Shown piece by piece: positions 57,320-64,000 of a DNA stretch of 64,000 bases. Location: the NCBI RefSeq assembly GCF_900120335.1, contig NZ_LT635477.1, positions 310,001 to 374,000 on the forward strand. The letters run 5' to 3'. Origin of the DNA: Helicobacter pylori (GTDB taxonomy: Bacteria; Campylobacterota; Campylobacteria; Campylobacterales; Helicobacteraceae). The first letter of the stretch is position 1. Every line of letters begins with the position of its first letter. The notes under the pieces were generated by a model. That model was not told where the DNA came from. It was given only the letters and a program-made list of their open reading frames with translations, and did not search any database. Both the position numbers and the translations under genes were made by a program.

Positions 57320-59652
57320 CGGCTGCACATGTCTTTAAAAGAGCAATACTCACAATCTTTAACCTCTAAAGTTTTTTCAAAATCAATTTCTTGTTTGAGC
57401 TTGGGGATAAGAGAAAATTCCAAATGATCCATTTTAGCCTGTAAAATAAGCTCGTCTTCTTCTAGCAACTCGCCCTTCTTCAAATCATAGAAAAAGGCTT
57501 TTATAGGCTCTTTGTAGCCTAGATTTTTAAGGGCAAACGCATAGATGGCCATTTGATAATCCGTGCTGATTTGAGCGATTTCTATGGGGCTTAAGCTTCC
57601 TCTTTGTGTTTTACTCATGTTGTCTAATTTCAAATCGTTCTTGAATTTGTAATCCAATAAAATAATTTCATTGTCAGCCGTTTTGTCAATCCTGTCTATG
57701 CGCCCTTTAAAAATAACGCCTTGAATGATCGTTTCAAAGCCTTTTTCAAGATCAAGGATTTTGATTTTTGCGTTAAAGCGTTCTCGCTCTTTTTTATAAA
57801 AAGCCTGAATTTTTTTGAGCGCTACAAGAGTGTCTAAACGCTCTTTAGGGGTAATGTTTTCTCTTGTTTCCAATAGCCAAATGAGCCTTTCTTCTAATAA
57901 ATGGGGGGTTTTATCTTTTTCATAAGCTTCTTTTAAGAGTTCATGGATCAAACTGCCCACAGCGCTATTGCTTTCGTCTTTAGGGCTTTCTTTAAAGTGC
58001 TTCATGTAGTGGTAGTAAAAACGGCGCTTGCAAGTTAAAAAAGCGTTTAATGAGCTAGCGCTAAAGCTAAAATCTTTAGGGATAGCGGCTTTGATTTCTT
58101 CTTCTTGATACTCTTTAATAGGGCTTGTTTCAAAAAGCGTGTAAGCGTCTTTGATAGGCTCTATATGCAAATCCAATTCTAAAAGCATGTTAGAAACTTT
58201 TGAGGTTTCGCTCTCTATATAAGAAAGCGCCACTTCTTTAGAGTTTTTAAAGAGCTGGTAGTAATAGTGCTTTTGCAAATTTTTCTTATCCAATAAAGTG
58301 GGGAGGTTGAGCGATTTTCTTAAAGCGGAGTTTAAAAACAAATCGCAATCTTTAAGGCTTGGCACACAGGTTTCATTGAAATCCACAATAACCACTTTAT
58401 CAAATTGCATGCCCCTTGTCTCTAAAGTGTCCATGACTCGTATTTTGCCCCCACTAGAATCGTCTAAGCGGAAATTGGTTTCAAATTCTTGCAAATACAA
58501 ATGCAATAAATCCTTAAGGCTGTAGTTTTTAAGCGTGTCTTTTAAAAGATGATACTGGTGCATGATTTGAGAATGCGCTTCTTTTAATGGCGCTTTTTCT
58601 TTAGAGCTTTGTTGTTCTAAAAGCGCAAGGGTAATATTTTCTAAATCTAATAGAGCAGATCCGCTTAAATCAAGATCGCTTGTTTCTAAATCTTCTAAGA
58701 TTTTGACAAGCTCTGTATAATAAGGGCTGTTTTTAGCCCCTAAACCCATCGCAAAATTCAAATTGTTGTTTTTGTCTAAGAGCTTTAAAAAAGGTAAAAA
58801 ATCCGCATTAGGCGTGATGATCGCCATTTTATTAGGGTCGTTATTTTCTTGCAAATATTCTTCTGTGGTTTGTAAAACTAAAGCGCCTTGTTTTAAATAA
58901 CTGGAGTTAGCATAAAGCTTTGGCTCTATTTTTTGATCATTAAAAGTTTGAGAAAGGATCTTTTGGGTTTTAAAATCAATGGAATAATCGCAATCTGTTT
59001 CTAATTTGAGATTTAAAAATTCCAAGAATTTTTGGTTGTATTTATCGCAAGATAAGTGTAAAGTGATAGGCACTAATTCGGCCACTTCTAATAGGCATTG
59101 CCTTTCAAAAACGCTCATAAAGCCGTCTAAATGCCATTCAATGGAGGAAAAATGCTCAAAAAATTCTTTTAAAATCGTGGGCTTTTTTTGCATGATTTTG
59201 TCGTAAAAGCCTAATTCTTCTAGCTTTTTAACATAGCGATCATAAATCATTTCTAAGACTTCTAAATGCTTTTCATAATCCAAGTAAATGTCTTTAAAAG
59301 AAAGTTCATTGAGTTTGATACAAGCAGAGCTTAACTCATCAAACAAATCAAACAAAAAAGAAGTGCTTTCCAAATACCCTAAAAAGCTGTTCTCAAAAAG
59401 CAAAAGCCCTTCAAGCACGGATTTTTTTTCCTTAGCGATGGCTTTAATGGTGTCTATCATTAAAATTTGGCGTGTGCTTTTAGGGATTTTCTTTTGATTG
59501 GGGATGTAAAAAGCCTGTTCAAAAAAACTCCCCATGCTCATCGCACTAGGCAAAAACCCTTCGCCTTGCTCTAAATAGAAATGCTTTAAACGCCTAGTGG
59601 AGCTAAAAACAAACAAGGGGGCTTTTTCTAAAAAAAGTTTTTCTAAGTTCAT
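57316..59652 (-). CDS. addB: AddB-like helicase-nuclease subunit
   Basis: Partner of AddA in double-strand break resection. 778 residues. The C-terminal nuclease domain (about 530-778) has FSFSASSLNAFLTCKRRFYYHYMKHF (first cysteine of the Fe-S cluster), GSLIHELLKEAYE, the PD-(D/E)XK core FKGRIDRIDKTADNEIILLDYKFK, and the closing cysteines CEYCSFKDMC. The N-terminal part has a degenerate helicase layout (FVFSSTRRLKHFY), without a convincing Walker A, as in other epsilonproteobacterial AddB. It overlaps ftsK and tktA by 4 bases each. Confidence 0.88.
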   Translation of the reverse strand: MNLEKLFLEKAPLFVFSSTRRLKHFYLEQGEGFLPSAMSMGSFFEQAFYIPNQKKIPKSTRQILMIDTIKAIAKEKKSVLEGLLLFENSFLGYLESTSFLFDLFDELSSACIKLNELSFKDIYLDYEKHLEVLEMIYDRYVKKLEELGFYDKIMQKKPTILKEFFEHFSSIEWHLDGFMSVFERQCLLEVAELVPITLHLSCDKYNQKFLEFLNLKLETDCDYSIDFKTQKILSQTFNDQKIEPKLYANSSYLKQGALVLQTTEEYLQENNDPNKMAIITPNADFLPFLKLLDKNNNLNFAMGLGAKNSPYYTELVKILEDLETSDLDLSGSALLDLENITLALLEQQSSKEKAPLKEAHSQIMHQYHLLKDTLKNYSLKDLLHLYLQEFETNFRLDDSSGGKIRVMDTLETRGMQFDKVVIVDFNETCVPSLKDCDLFLNSALRKSLNLPTLLDKKNLQKHYYYQLFKNSKEVALSYIESETSKVSNMLLELDLHIEPIKDAYTLFETSPIKEYQEEEIKAAIPKDFSFSASSLNAFLTCKRRFYYHYMKHFKESPKDESNSAVGSLIHELLKEAYEKDKTPHLLEERLIWLLETRENITPKERLDTLVALKKIQAFYKKERERFNAKIKILDLEKGFETIIQGVIFKGRIDRIDKTADNEIILLDYKFKNDLKLDNMSKTQRGSLSPIEIAQISTDYQMAIYAFALKNLGYKEPIKAFFYDLKKGELLEEDELILQAKMDHLEFSLIPKLKQEIDFEKTLEVKDCEYCSFKDMCSR

Positions 59653-61574
59653 GCGTTGAGCAACCTTTTAGCTTGAATGGTAACGTTTTCAACGCTAAAG
59701 CCAAATTTTTCAAAGAGTTTATCGCCCTTTGCCGAACTCCCAAAAGAATCCATGCCAACGATTTTATCCGCAAAACGATACCACTCTATCGCACGGCTCG
59801 CTTCAACCACTAAGACTTTACCCTTAAAGAGTTCTTTAAAATAGCTTTCATCTTGCTCTACCAACAAGTCAAAGCATGGCGCGCTCACCACTTGAGTGGG
59901 GATATTTTCTCGCTCTAAAATCTTAGCGCTCTCTAAAGCCAAAGAGACCTCGCTCCCGCTCGCAACGAGCGTGATAATGGGATCTTTAGAGTGGTGTTTA
60001 ACATACGCCCCTTTTAAAACCTGCTCTTTAGAAACCTCATCAAGCACAGGCAAATTCTGGCGCGATAAAATAAGAGCGCTAGGGGCGTTCAAACTTAACG
60101 CCACTTGCATGCAAGCCTTATTTTCAAAAGCATCGCTAGGCCTGAAAGCATAGAAATTAGGCAAAGCGCGTAAATGGCTCAATTGCTCTATGGGCTGGTG
60201 CGTCGCCCCGTCTTCGCCCACCCCAATGCTGTCATGCGTGAAGATAAAAAGGGCTTTTAGTTTCATTAAAGCGCTCAAACGCATGCTAGGCATTAAATAA
60301 TCGCTAAACACAAAAAAGGTCGCGCAAAAAGGCAAAAACAAGCCATACGCCGCTAAAGCGTTAGTGATAGCCCCCATGGCATGCTCTCTGATCCCAAAAT
60401 GCAGGTTTTGCCCTAAAGGGAAATCGCCAGAATGTTTCAAATGCGTGTTATTAGACGGGGCTAAATCCGCGCTCCCTCCCAAAAAGCCCTCGCATTCTTT
60501 AGCGATAGCGTTTAAAATCATGCCGTTACTCACTCTCGTGGCTAGAGATTCACCCTTTTTAAAGGCGGGGTAATTAATGGCGTTAAAATCAAAATTCTTT
60601 AACGCATGGATTTTTTCTTTTGTTTTAGGGATTAAGGATTTTTCCCACAAGGCTTCTAAACTAACGCCCCTAACTTTCACTTCTTCAAAATGCATTTTGT
60701 TTTTTGGGCTGATTATAAAGCTTTCATCAGGATTGATTTGAGCGTTTTCTTTGGATTGTTTCAACACTTCTTTACTTAAAGGCGAGCCATGCGTTTTTTC
60801 ACTCCCCTCTAGGCCAATAGCCCCCTTACCAATGATCGTATGAGCGATCAAAAGCGTGGGTTTATGGGATTTTTTGGCTTCTTCTAAAGCGTCATTAATG
60901 GCTTGATAGTCATGCCCATCGCATTCTAGCACTTCCCAATTTTGCGCTAAAAAACGCGTTTTAACCTGTTCGCTGAAACTAATGTTAATAGCGCCTTCAA
61001 TGCTGATCTGGTTGCTGTCATAAATCACGATGAGGTTATCAAGGCGAAGGTGCCCGGCCAAAGAAGCGCTCTCATAACTAATGCCTTCTTGCAAATCCCC
61101 ATCCCCACACAAACAATAGACTTTATGAGAAATGGCTTCTTTATCTAAAAGGGTTTGAGCGTATTGGCTCGCCATGCTAAAGCCCACAGCGTTAGCAAAA
61201 CCTTGCCCCAAAGGGCCTGTCGTAATCTCAATGCCTTCGGTGTGGTGTAATTCAGGGTGTCCTGGGGTTTTAGAGTGTAATTGCCTGAAACGCTTTAAAT
61301 CATCTAAACTCAAATCAAAGCCCCACAAATGCAACAAACTATACGCTAACGCGCTCGCATGCCCTCCGCTAAAAACCAACCTGTCCCTATTGAGCCATTT
61401 AGGGTTGGTGGGGTTTAGATTAAGGTGCAAACTTAAAACCACCATCACATCAGCTAGCCCTAAGCACACGCCCGGATGCCCGCTATTAGCCTTATCTATC
61501 ATGTCCGCGCACAAAAAGCGAAGCGTGTTGGCCATGCTTTTTAATCGTTCTAAATCAGCGTTACTCAATCGCAT
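59649..61574 (-). CDS. tktA: Transketolase
   Basis: A thiamine diphosphate enzyme of the pentose phosphate pathway. 641 residues from ATG 61574; the TTG one codon earlier is less likely. SMANTLRFLCADMIDKANSGHPG, the thiamine motif GDGDLQEGISYESASLAGHLRLDNLIVIYDSNQ, GIREHAMGAI and HDSIGVGEDGATHQPIEQ are all present. Its 3' end overlaps addB. Transcription continues into addB and ftsK. Confidence 0.96.
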   Translation of the reverse strand: MRLSNADLERLKSMANTLRFLCADMIDKANSGHPGVCLGLADVMVVLSLHLNLNPTNPKWLNRDRLVFSGGHASALAYSLLHLWGFDLSLDDLKRFRQLHSKTPGHPELHHTEGIEITTGPLGQGFANAVGFSMASQYAQTLLDKEAISHKVYCLCGDGDLQEGISYESASLAGHLRLDNLIVIYDSNQISIEGAINISFSEQVKTRFLAQNWEVLECDGHDYQAINDALEEAKKSHKPTLLIAHTIIGKGAIGLEGSEKTHGSPLSKEVLKQSKENAQINPDESFIISPKNKMHFEEVKVRGVSLEALWEKSLIPKTKEKIHALKNFDFNAINYPAFKKGESLATRVSNGMILNAIAKECEGFLGGSADLAPSNNTHLKHSGDFPLGQNLHFGIREHAMGAITNALAAYGLFLPFCATFFVFSDYLMPSMRLSALMKLKALFIFTHDSIGVGEDGATHQPIEQLSHLRALPNFYAFRPSDAFENKACMQVALSLNAPSALILSRQNLPVLDEVSKEQVLKGAYVKHHSKDPIITLVASGSEVSLALESAKILERENIPTQVVSAPCFDLLVEQDESYFKELFKGKVLVVEASRAIEWYRFADKIVGMDSFGSSAKGDKLFEKFGFSVENVTIQAKRLLNA

Positions 61575-61620
61575 CAAATTTTTCCATTTTTAAGGTTTTT
61601 AGAAGCCATTTTAACACAAA

Positions 61621-62463
61621 TTATCTCAAAATCTCTTTGGCCATTAAGATGTCTTGTTGGATCTGATTTTTAAGCTCTTTTAAAGAATTAAAACGCTTGT
61701 TATCTCGTATTTTTTGAACCCAACGCAAAGCGATTTCTTTGGGCGGGTTTTCTATGATAGTATCAAGAACATGGCATTCTATGGCGAAATTGTGATCCGT
61801 GCTTAAGCGATTGCCTATAAAACTCACGCTTTTTTGATAAATCTGATCTTTTACTTTCACCAAACTCGCATACACCCCAAAGCTAGGGAGGATAAAATCT
61901 TTGGTTTTGATATTTAAAGTCGGTGCTAATTCTTTATGCCCTAAACCTTGATCGCTAATGACTTCCCCGCACACTTCATAAGGCCTGCCTAAGAGCTTAT
62001 TAGCCAAAGATAAGTCGCCATGACTTAGGGCTAGTTTGATCATCTTAGAATGCACGCTAATGTTTTGGACTTTCACTTCAGGCACAATAATGGTTTTTTC
62101 AAAACGCTCTTTTAAAAATAAAGCGTCATTTTGTCTCCCATGCCCAAACCTGAAATCATAGCCTACGACTAGGCGTTCTAAGTTGGGGAATTTCTTTTTT
62201 AAAAGCTCTAAAAAATCTAGGGCGTTTAATTGTGAAATTTCTTCTAAATACACAAAAAATAAAGGCATCTTAACGAGTTTGGCGCGGTATTTTAGGGGGG
62301 TTAAATAGCCCTTAGTGTAATGCTTTTTTTCTATGATTAAAAGGGCTTTGGGATCTTTTAATTCCTTAAAAAGGGCTTGATGCCCTAAATGCAAGCCATC
62401 AAATTTACCGATAGCTAGGCTTTTAATCTCAGGCTCGCTTGAAATGGATAAAAAATTCAACAT
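61621..62463 (-). CDS. ribF: Bifunctional riboflavin kinase/FAD synthetase RibF
   Basis: Makes FMN and FAD from riboflavin. 280 residues. The adenylyltransferase domain starts LAIGKFDGLHLGHQALFKEL, a nucleotidyltransferase HxGH motif, with VVGYDFRFGHGRQ and SSHSK-like HSKMIKLALSHGD. The C-terminal kinase-like part (GHKELAPTLNIKTKDFILPSFGVYAS) has lost parts of the standard GxPTAN motif (ELAPTLN). It overlaps tlyA by 35 bases. Confidence 0.85.
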   Translation of the reverse strand: MLNFLSISSEPEIKSLAIGKFDGLHLGHQALFKELKDPKALLIIEKKHYTKGYLTPLKYRAKLVKMPLFFVYLEEISQLNALDFLELLKKKFPNLERLVVGYDFRFGHGRQNDALFLKERFEKTIIVPEVKVQNISVHSKMIKLALSHGDLSLANKLLGRPYEVCGEVISDQGLGHKELAPTLNIKTKDFILPSFGVYASLVKVKDQIYQKSVSFIGNRLSTDHNFAIECHVLDTIIENPPKEIALRWVQKIRDNKRFNSLKELKNQIQQDILMAKEILR

Positions 62464-63136
62464 TCCCGTTTTTCCCTTTCACTAAGCTTTCTTGGATCGT
62501 TAAGATTTGAAAATCCTTTGTTTTTAAATGGTTTTTAAAGTTTTCTAAAGCGTTCAAAATGGCTTCTTTATCCATCACCACCCCCTTTTTATTGCGTTTT
62601 GTGGCTCTGCCCACTTCAAATTGCGGTTTGAAAAGTGCTAGAAATTCACCGCTTAAAGGCACAATCGCTTCTAAAATACAATATAAAGAAATAAAGCTCA
62701 CATCACAAAGCGCTAAATCAATTTTTTCTGGCGTTTTAAACCCTCTAATATCGCATTCTTCGTAACATTCTATGCGCTGGTCGTTTTTCAAACTTTCATC
62801 TAATTGCATTTTCCCCACATCCACGCAAAGCACCTTTTTAGCCCCTTTTAAAAGAGCCACTTGACTAAAGCCCCCCTTACTCGCTCCCACGTCTAAAACA
62901 ACCTTTTCTTTAAAATCTATAAAGTGATTTTCTAAAAAAGCCCCTAATTTTTCCCCAGCCCTGCTAACGAATAGATTGGGAGCGATGAGTTCAATTTGAT
63001 CACCCTCTTTAATGATAAAAGAGGGTTTAGAAACCACCATTTTATTGACTAAAACCTGTTTTTTTAAAACCAACGCCTTAGCTTTTTCTCTGCTATTTGC
63101 TAAATGCTGGTTGAATAGGGCGTAATCTAGGCGCAT
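62429..63136 (-). CDS. tlyA: TlyA-family rRNA methyltransferase/haemolysin
   Basis: 235 residues. An S4 RNA-binding domain (MRLDYALFNQHLANSREKAKALVLKKQVLVN) precedes an FtsJ-like methyltransferase domain: SAM motif VVLDVGASKGGFSQVAL, then LALCDVSFISLYCILEAIVP and LFKPQFEVGR with the K-D-K-E type residues. Family members methylate 16S and 23S rRNA (2'-O-methylcytidine) and in H. pylori the gene is linked to haemolysis and colonisation. It overlaps ribF by 35 bases and shares one base with the lipoprotein gene. Confidence 0.9.
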   Translation of the reverse strand: MRLDYALFNQHLANSREKAKALVLKKQVLVNKMVVSKPSFIIKEGDQIELIAPNLFVSRAGEKLGAFLENHFIDFKEKVVLDVGASKGGFSQVALLKGAKKVLCVDVGKMQLDESLKNDQRIECYEECDIRGFKTPEKIDLALCDVSFISLYCILEAIVPLSGEFLALFKPQFEVGRATKRNKKGVVMDKEAILNALENFKNHLKTKDFQILTIQESLVKGKNGNVEFFIHFKRA

Positions 63137-63651
63137 TAAAATTGAGGTAAGGGGACTTGATAAGCGAAATTAAAAACAATTTTGCCTAAACTATAGGCAT
63201 CAAGCTCTAGTTTGGCTTCTTGCACCGCTAAATAATCCAATTTGTCAAAAGCGAGCAAAAAGGCTCGACTCCACCTGTTCGTGGTTTCTAAAATGCCATC
63301 AAATTCATCTTTTGTGATTTCTCGCACCCATAAAGGCTCTGAGCCTGTAGGTTTTGTGCCAAAAAGTTCATAAGAAATATAGCCATCATCTATCCAGTCG
63401 TTATTTTGCGTGAAAATCTCCACTAAAAAATACTCATGATCGTAGTAAGTGCCGCTATCCACATCGTTTAAATGCGTAGCGATAGCCGTGATGATAGGCA
63501 CATTATCTTGGGTGATTTCGCCTTTCCTGCTGGCTTGGATCTTTTTTTCTAAAACTAAGTCTAGCGTGTAAGTGTCTTCATTAAAATTGCTCACACACCC
63601 CAAACAAAAGAATAAAAACACCAGAAGTATTGAGAGATTTTTCAAGCCCAT
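63136..63651 (-). CDS. Putative lipoprotein (HP1085 type)
   Basis: 171 residues. The N-terminus LSILLVFLFFCLGCVSNFNED is a type II signal peptide with lipobox LGC, lipidated at the cysteine. The mature part is mixed, acidic and tyrosine-rich (EYFLVEIFTQNNDWIDDGYISYELFG), with no family that I recognise. Likely outer-membrane anchored. It is the first gene of the lipoprotein-tlyA-ribF-tktA-addB-ftsK series on the minus strand. Confidence 0.75.
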   Translation of the reverse strand: MGLKNLSILLVFLFFCLGCVSNFNEDTYTLDLVLEKKIQASRKGEITQDNVPIITAIATHLNDVDSGTYYDHEYFLVEIFTQNNDWIDDGYISYELFGTKPTGSEPLWVREITKDEFDGILETTNRWSRAFLLAFDKLDYLAVQEAKLELDAYSLGKIVFNFAYQVPLPQF

Positions 63652-63694
63652 TCCTTGCTAAAACCCATGCCATTTTTAGCTAAAATAAAATCCA

Positions 63695-63703
63695 TATTAT
63701 AAC
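63695..63703 (+). promoter_or_regulatory. -10 region for pyrB
   Basis: TATTATAAC lies 15-23 bp before the pyrB ATG, followed by AAAAGGGGG as ribosome binding site. The implied 5' leader is very short. No attenuator-like hairpin is visible in it. Confidence 0.4.
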
Positions 63704-63717
63704 TAAAAGGGGGTTTT

Positions 63718-64000
63718 ATGCCAAAAAAATGCCGACACTTGCTCCAAACTAGCGATTTAAGCCTAGATGAAATCAAGCTTTTATTAAAAAAAGCGAGCGT
63801 TTATGCGAACGATTTTAACGCCGTGTCTTTAGAGACAAGAGAAAAAATGCAAAATAAAATCATCGTGGCTTTATTTTTTGAAAATTCCACCAGAACGGTG
63901 TCTAGTTTTGAAATCGCAAGCTTGAGGTTAGGGGCAAAAATAGTGAAATTAAACATGCAAACGAGCTCCACTTCAAAGGGTGAAACCCTAATAGACACTT
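63718..64000 (+). CDS. pyrB: Aspartate carbamoyltransferase catalytic chain, N-terminal part
   Basis: Catalyses the first committed step of pyrimidine synthesis. The first 94 codons are in the window. [20 protein letters not shown] and the carbamoyl phosphate binding motif [22 protein letters not shown] (STRT) identify it, with [14 protein letters not shown] (the 80s loop serine and lysine) before the edge. Divergent from the lipoprotein gene. Confidence 0.95.
   Translation, partial: MPKKCRHLLQTSDLSLDEIKLLLKKASVYANDFNAVSLETREKMQNKIIVALFFENSTRTVSSFEIASLRLGAKIVKLNMQTSSTSKGETLIDT

Overview
The window is a stretch of a Helicobacter pylori chromosome. Many proteins are recognisable on sight as H. 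pylori orthologues: FlgL, the Dpp transporter, PgdA, HugZ, NucT, the poly-E-rich protein, PseF/G/H, FliF/G/H, KgtP and AddB. The base composition is AT-rich, TTG starts are common, and the -10 boxes are TATAAT-like in AT-rich surroundings. Using strain 26695 numbering from memory, positions 1-48.3 kb follow HP0295 to HP0355, and 49.8-64 kb follow HP1092 back to HP1084. The window therefore crosses a rearrangement junction relative to 26695, between lepA and flgG.

Layout. 1-9.1 kb: 3' part of flgL behind a sigma-54 promoter, ribosomal genes rplU-rpmA, the dppABCDF peptide importer, obgE. 9.3-16.3 kb: secreted alginate-lyase-like protein, secreted YceI-like protein, hemL, two small membrane proteins, then a C-N hydrolase / peptidoglycan deacetylase (pgdA) / CobW-type GTPase cluster. 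16.3-20.7 kb: an MFS carrier, an accessory ABC exporter pair and gene debris where 26695 carries vapD and babC, then hugZ with a Fur-like box. 20.7-30.9 kb: argS-tatA-gmk-HP0322, nucT, horC, flgH, pseudaminic acid genes pseF-pseG-pseH, lpxK and a frameshifted nadE. 31-36 kb: tRNA-Arg, ilvC, minDE, dprA, ruvX, a broken Hcp (Sel1-repeat) gene and two unidentified small genes. 36-48.3 kb: rluA-type synthase, recJ, pyrG, a degenerate PAP2-like membrane protein, fliF-fliG-fliH-dxs-lepA. 48.3-49.9 kb: accessory PD-(D/E)XK-like genes and debris at the rearrangement junction. 49.9-64 kb: flgG, kgtP, a complete four-gene ISHp609-like element (hicB-hicA-tnpA-tnpB), ftsK (frameshifted), addB, tktA, ribF, tlyA, a lipoprotein gene and the start of pyrB.

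Functional threads. Flagellar genes (flgL, flgH, fliFGH, flgG) and flagellin glycosylation (pseFGH) recur. DNA uptake and repair is represented by nucT, dprA, ruvX, recJ and addB. The envelope is represented by pgdA, lpxK, tatA, horC and the HP1085-type lipoprotein.

Most notable observations: (1) a dispersed, structured intergenic repeat (three good copies and one partial) with a short A/T-stem hairpin followed by a G-run/C-run fold; (2) an insertion element in which a HicBA toxin-antitoxin pair is translationally coupled to a serine recombinase and to a TnpB lacking the usual RuvC-II glutamate; (3) single-base frameshifts in short homopolymers in nadE and ftsK, both expected to be essential, which raises the question of sequencing error; (4) an accessory ABC exporter and a restriction-like locus whose functions I cannot name.
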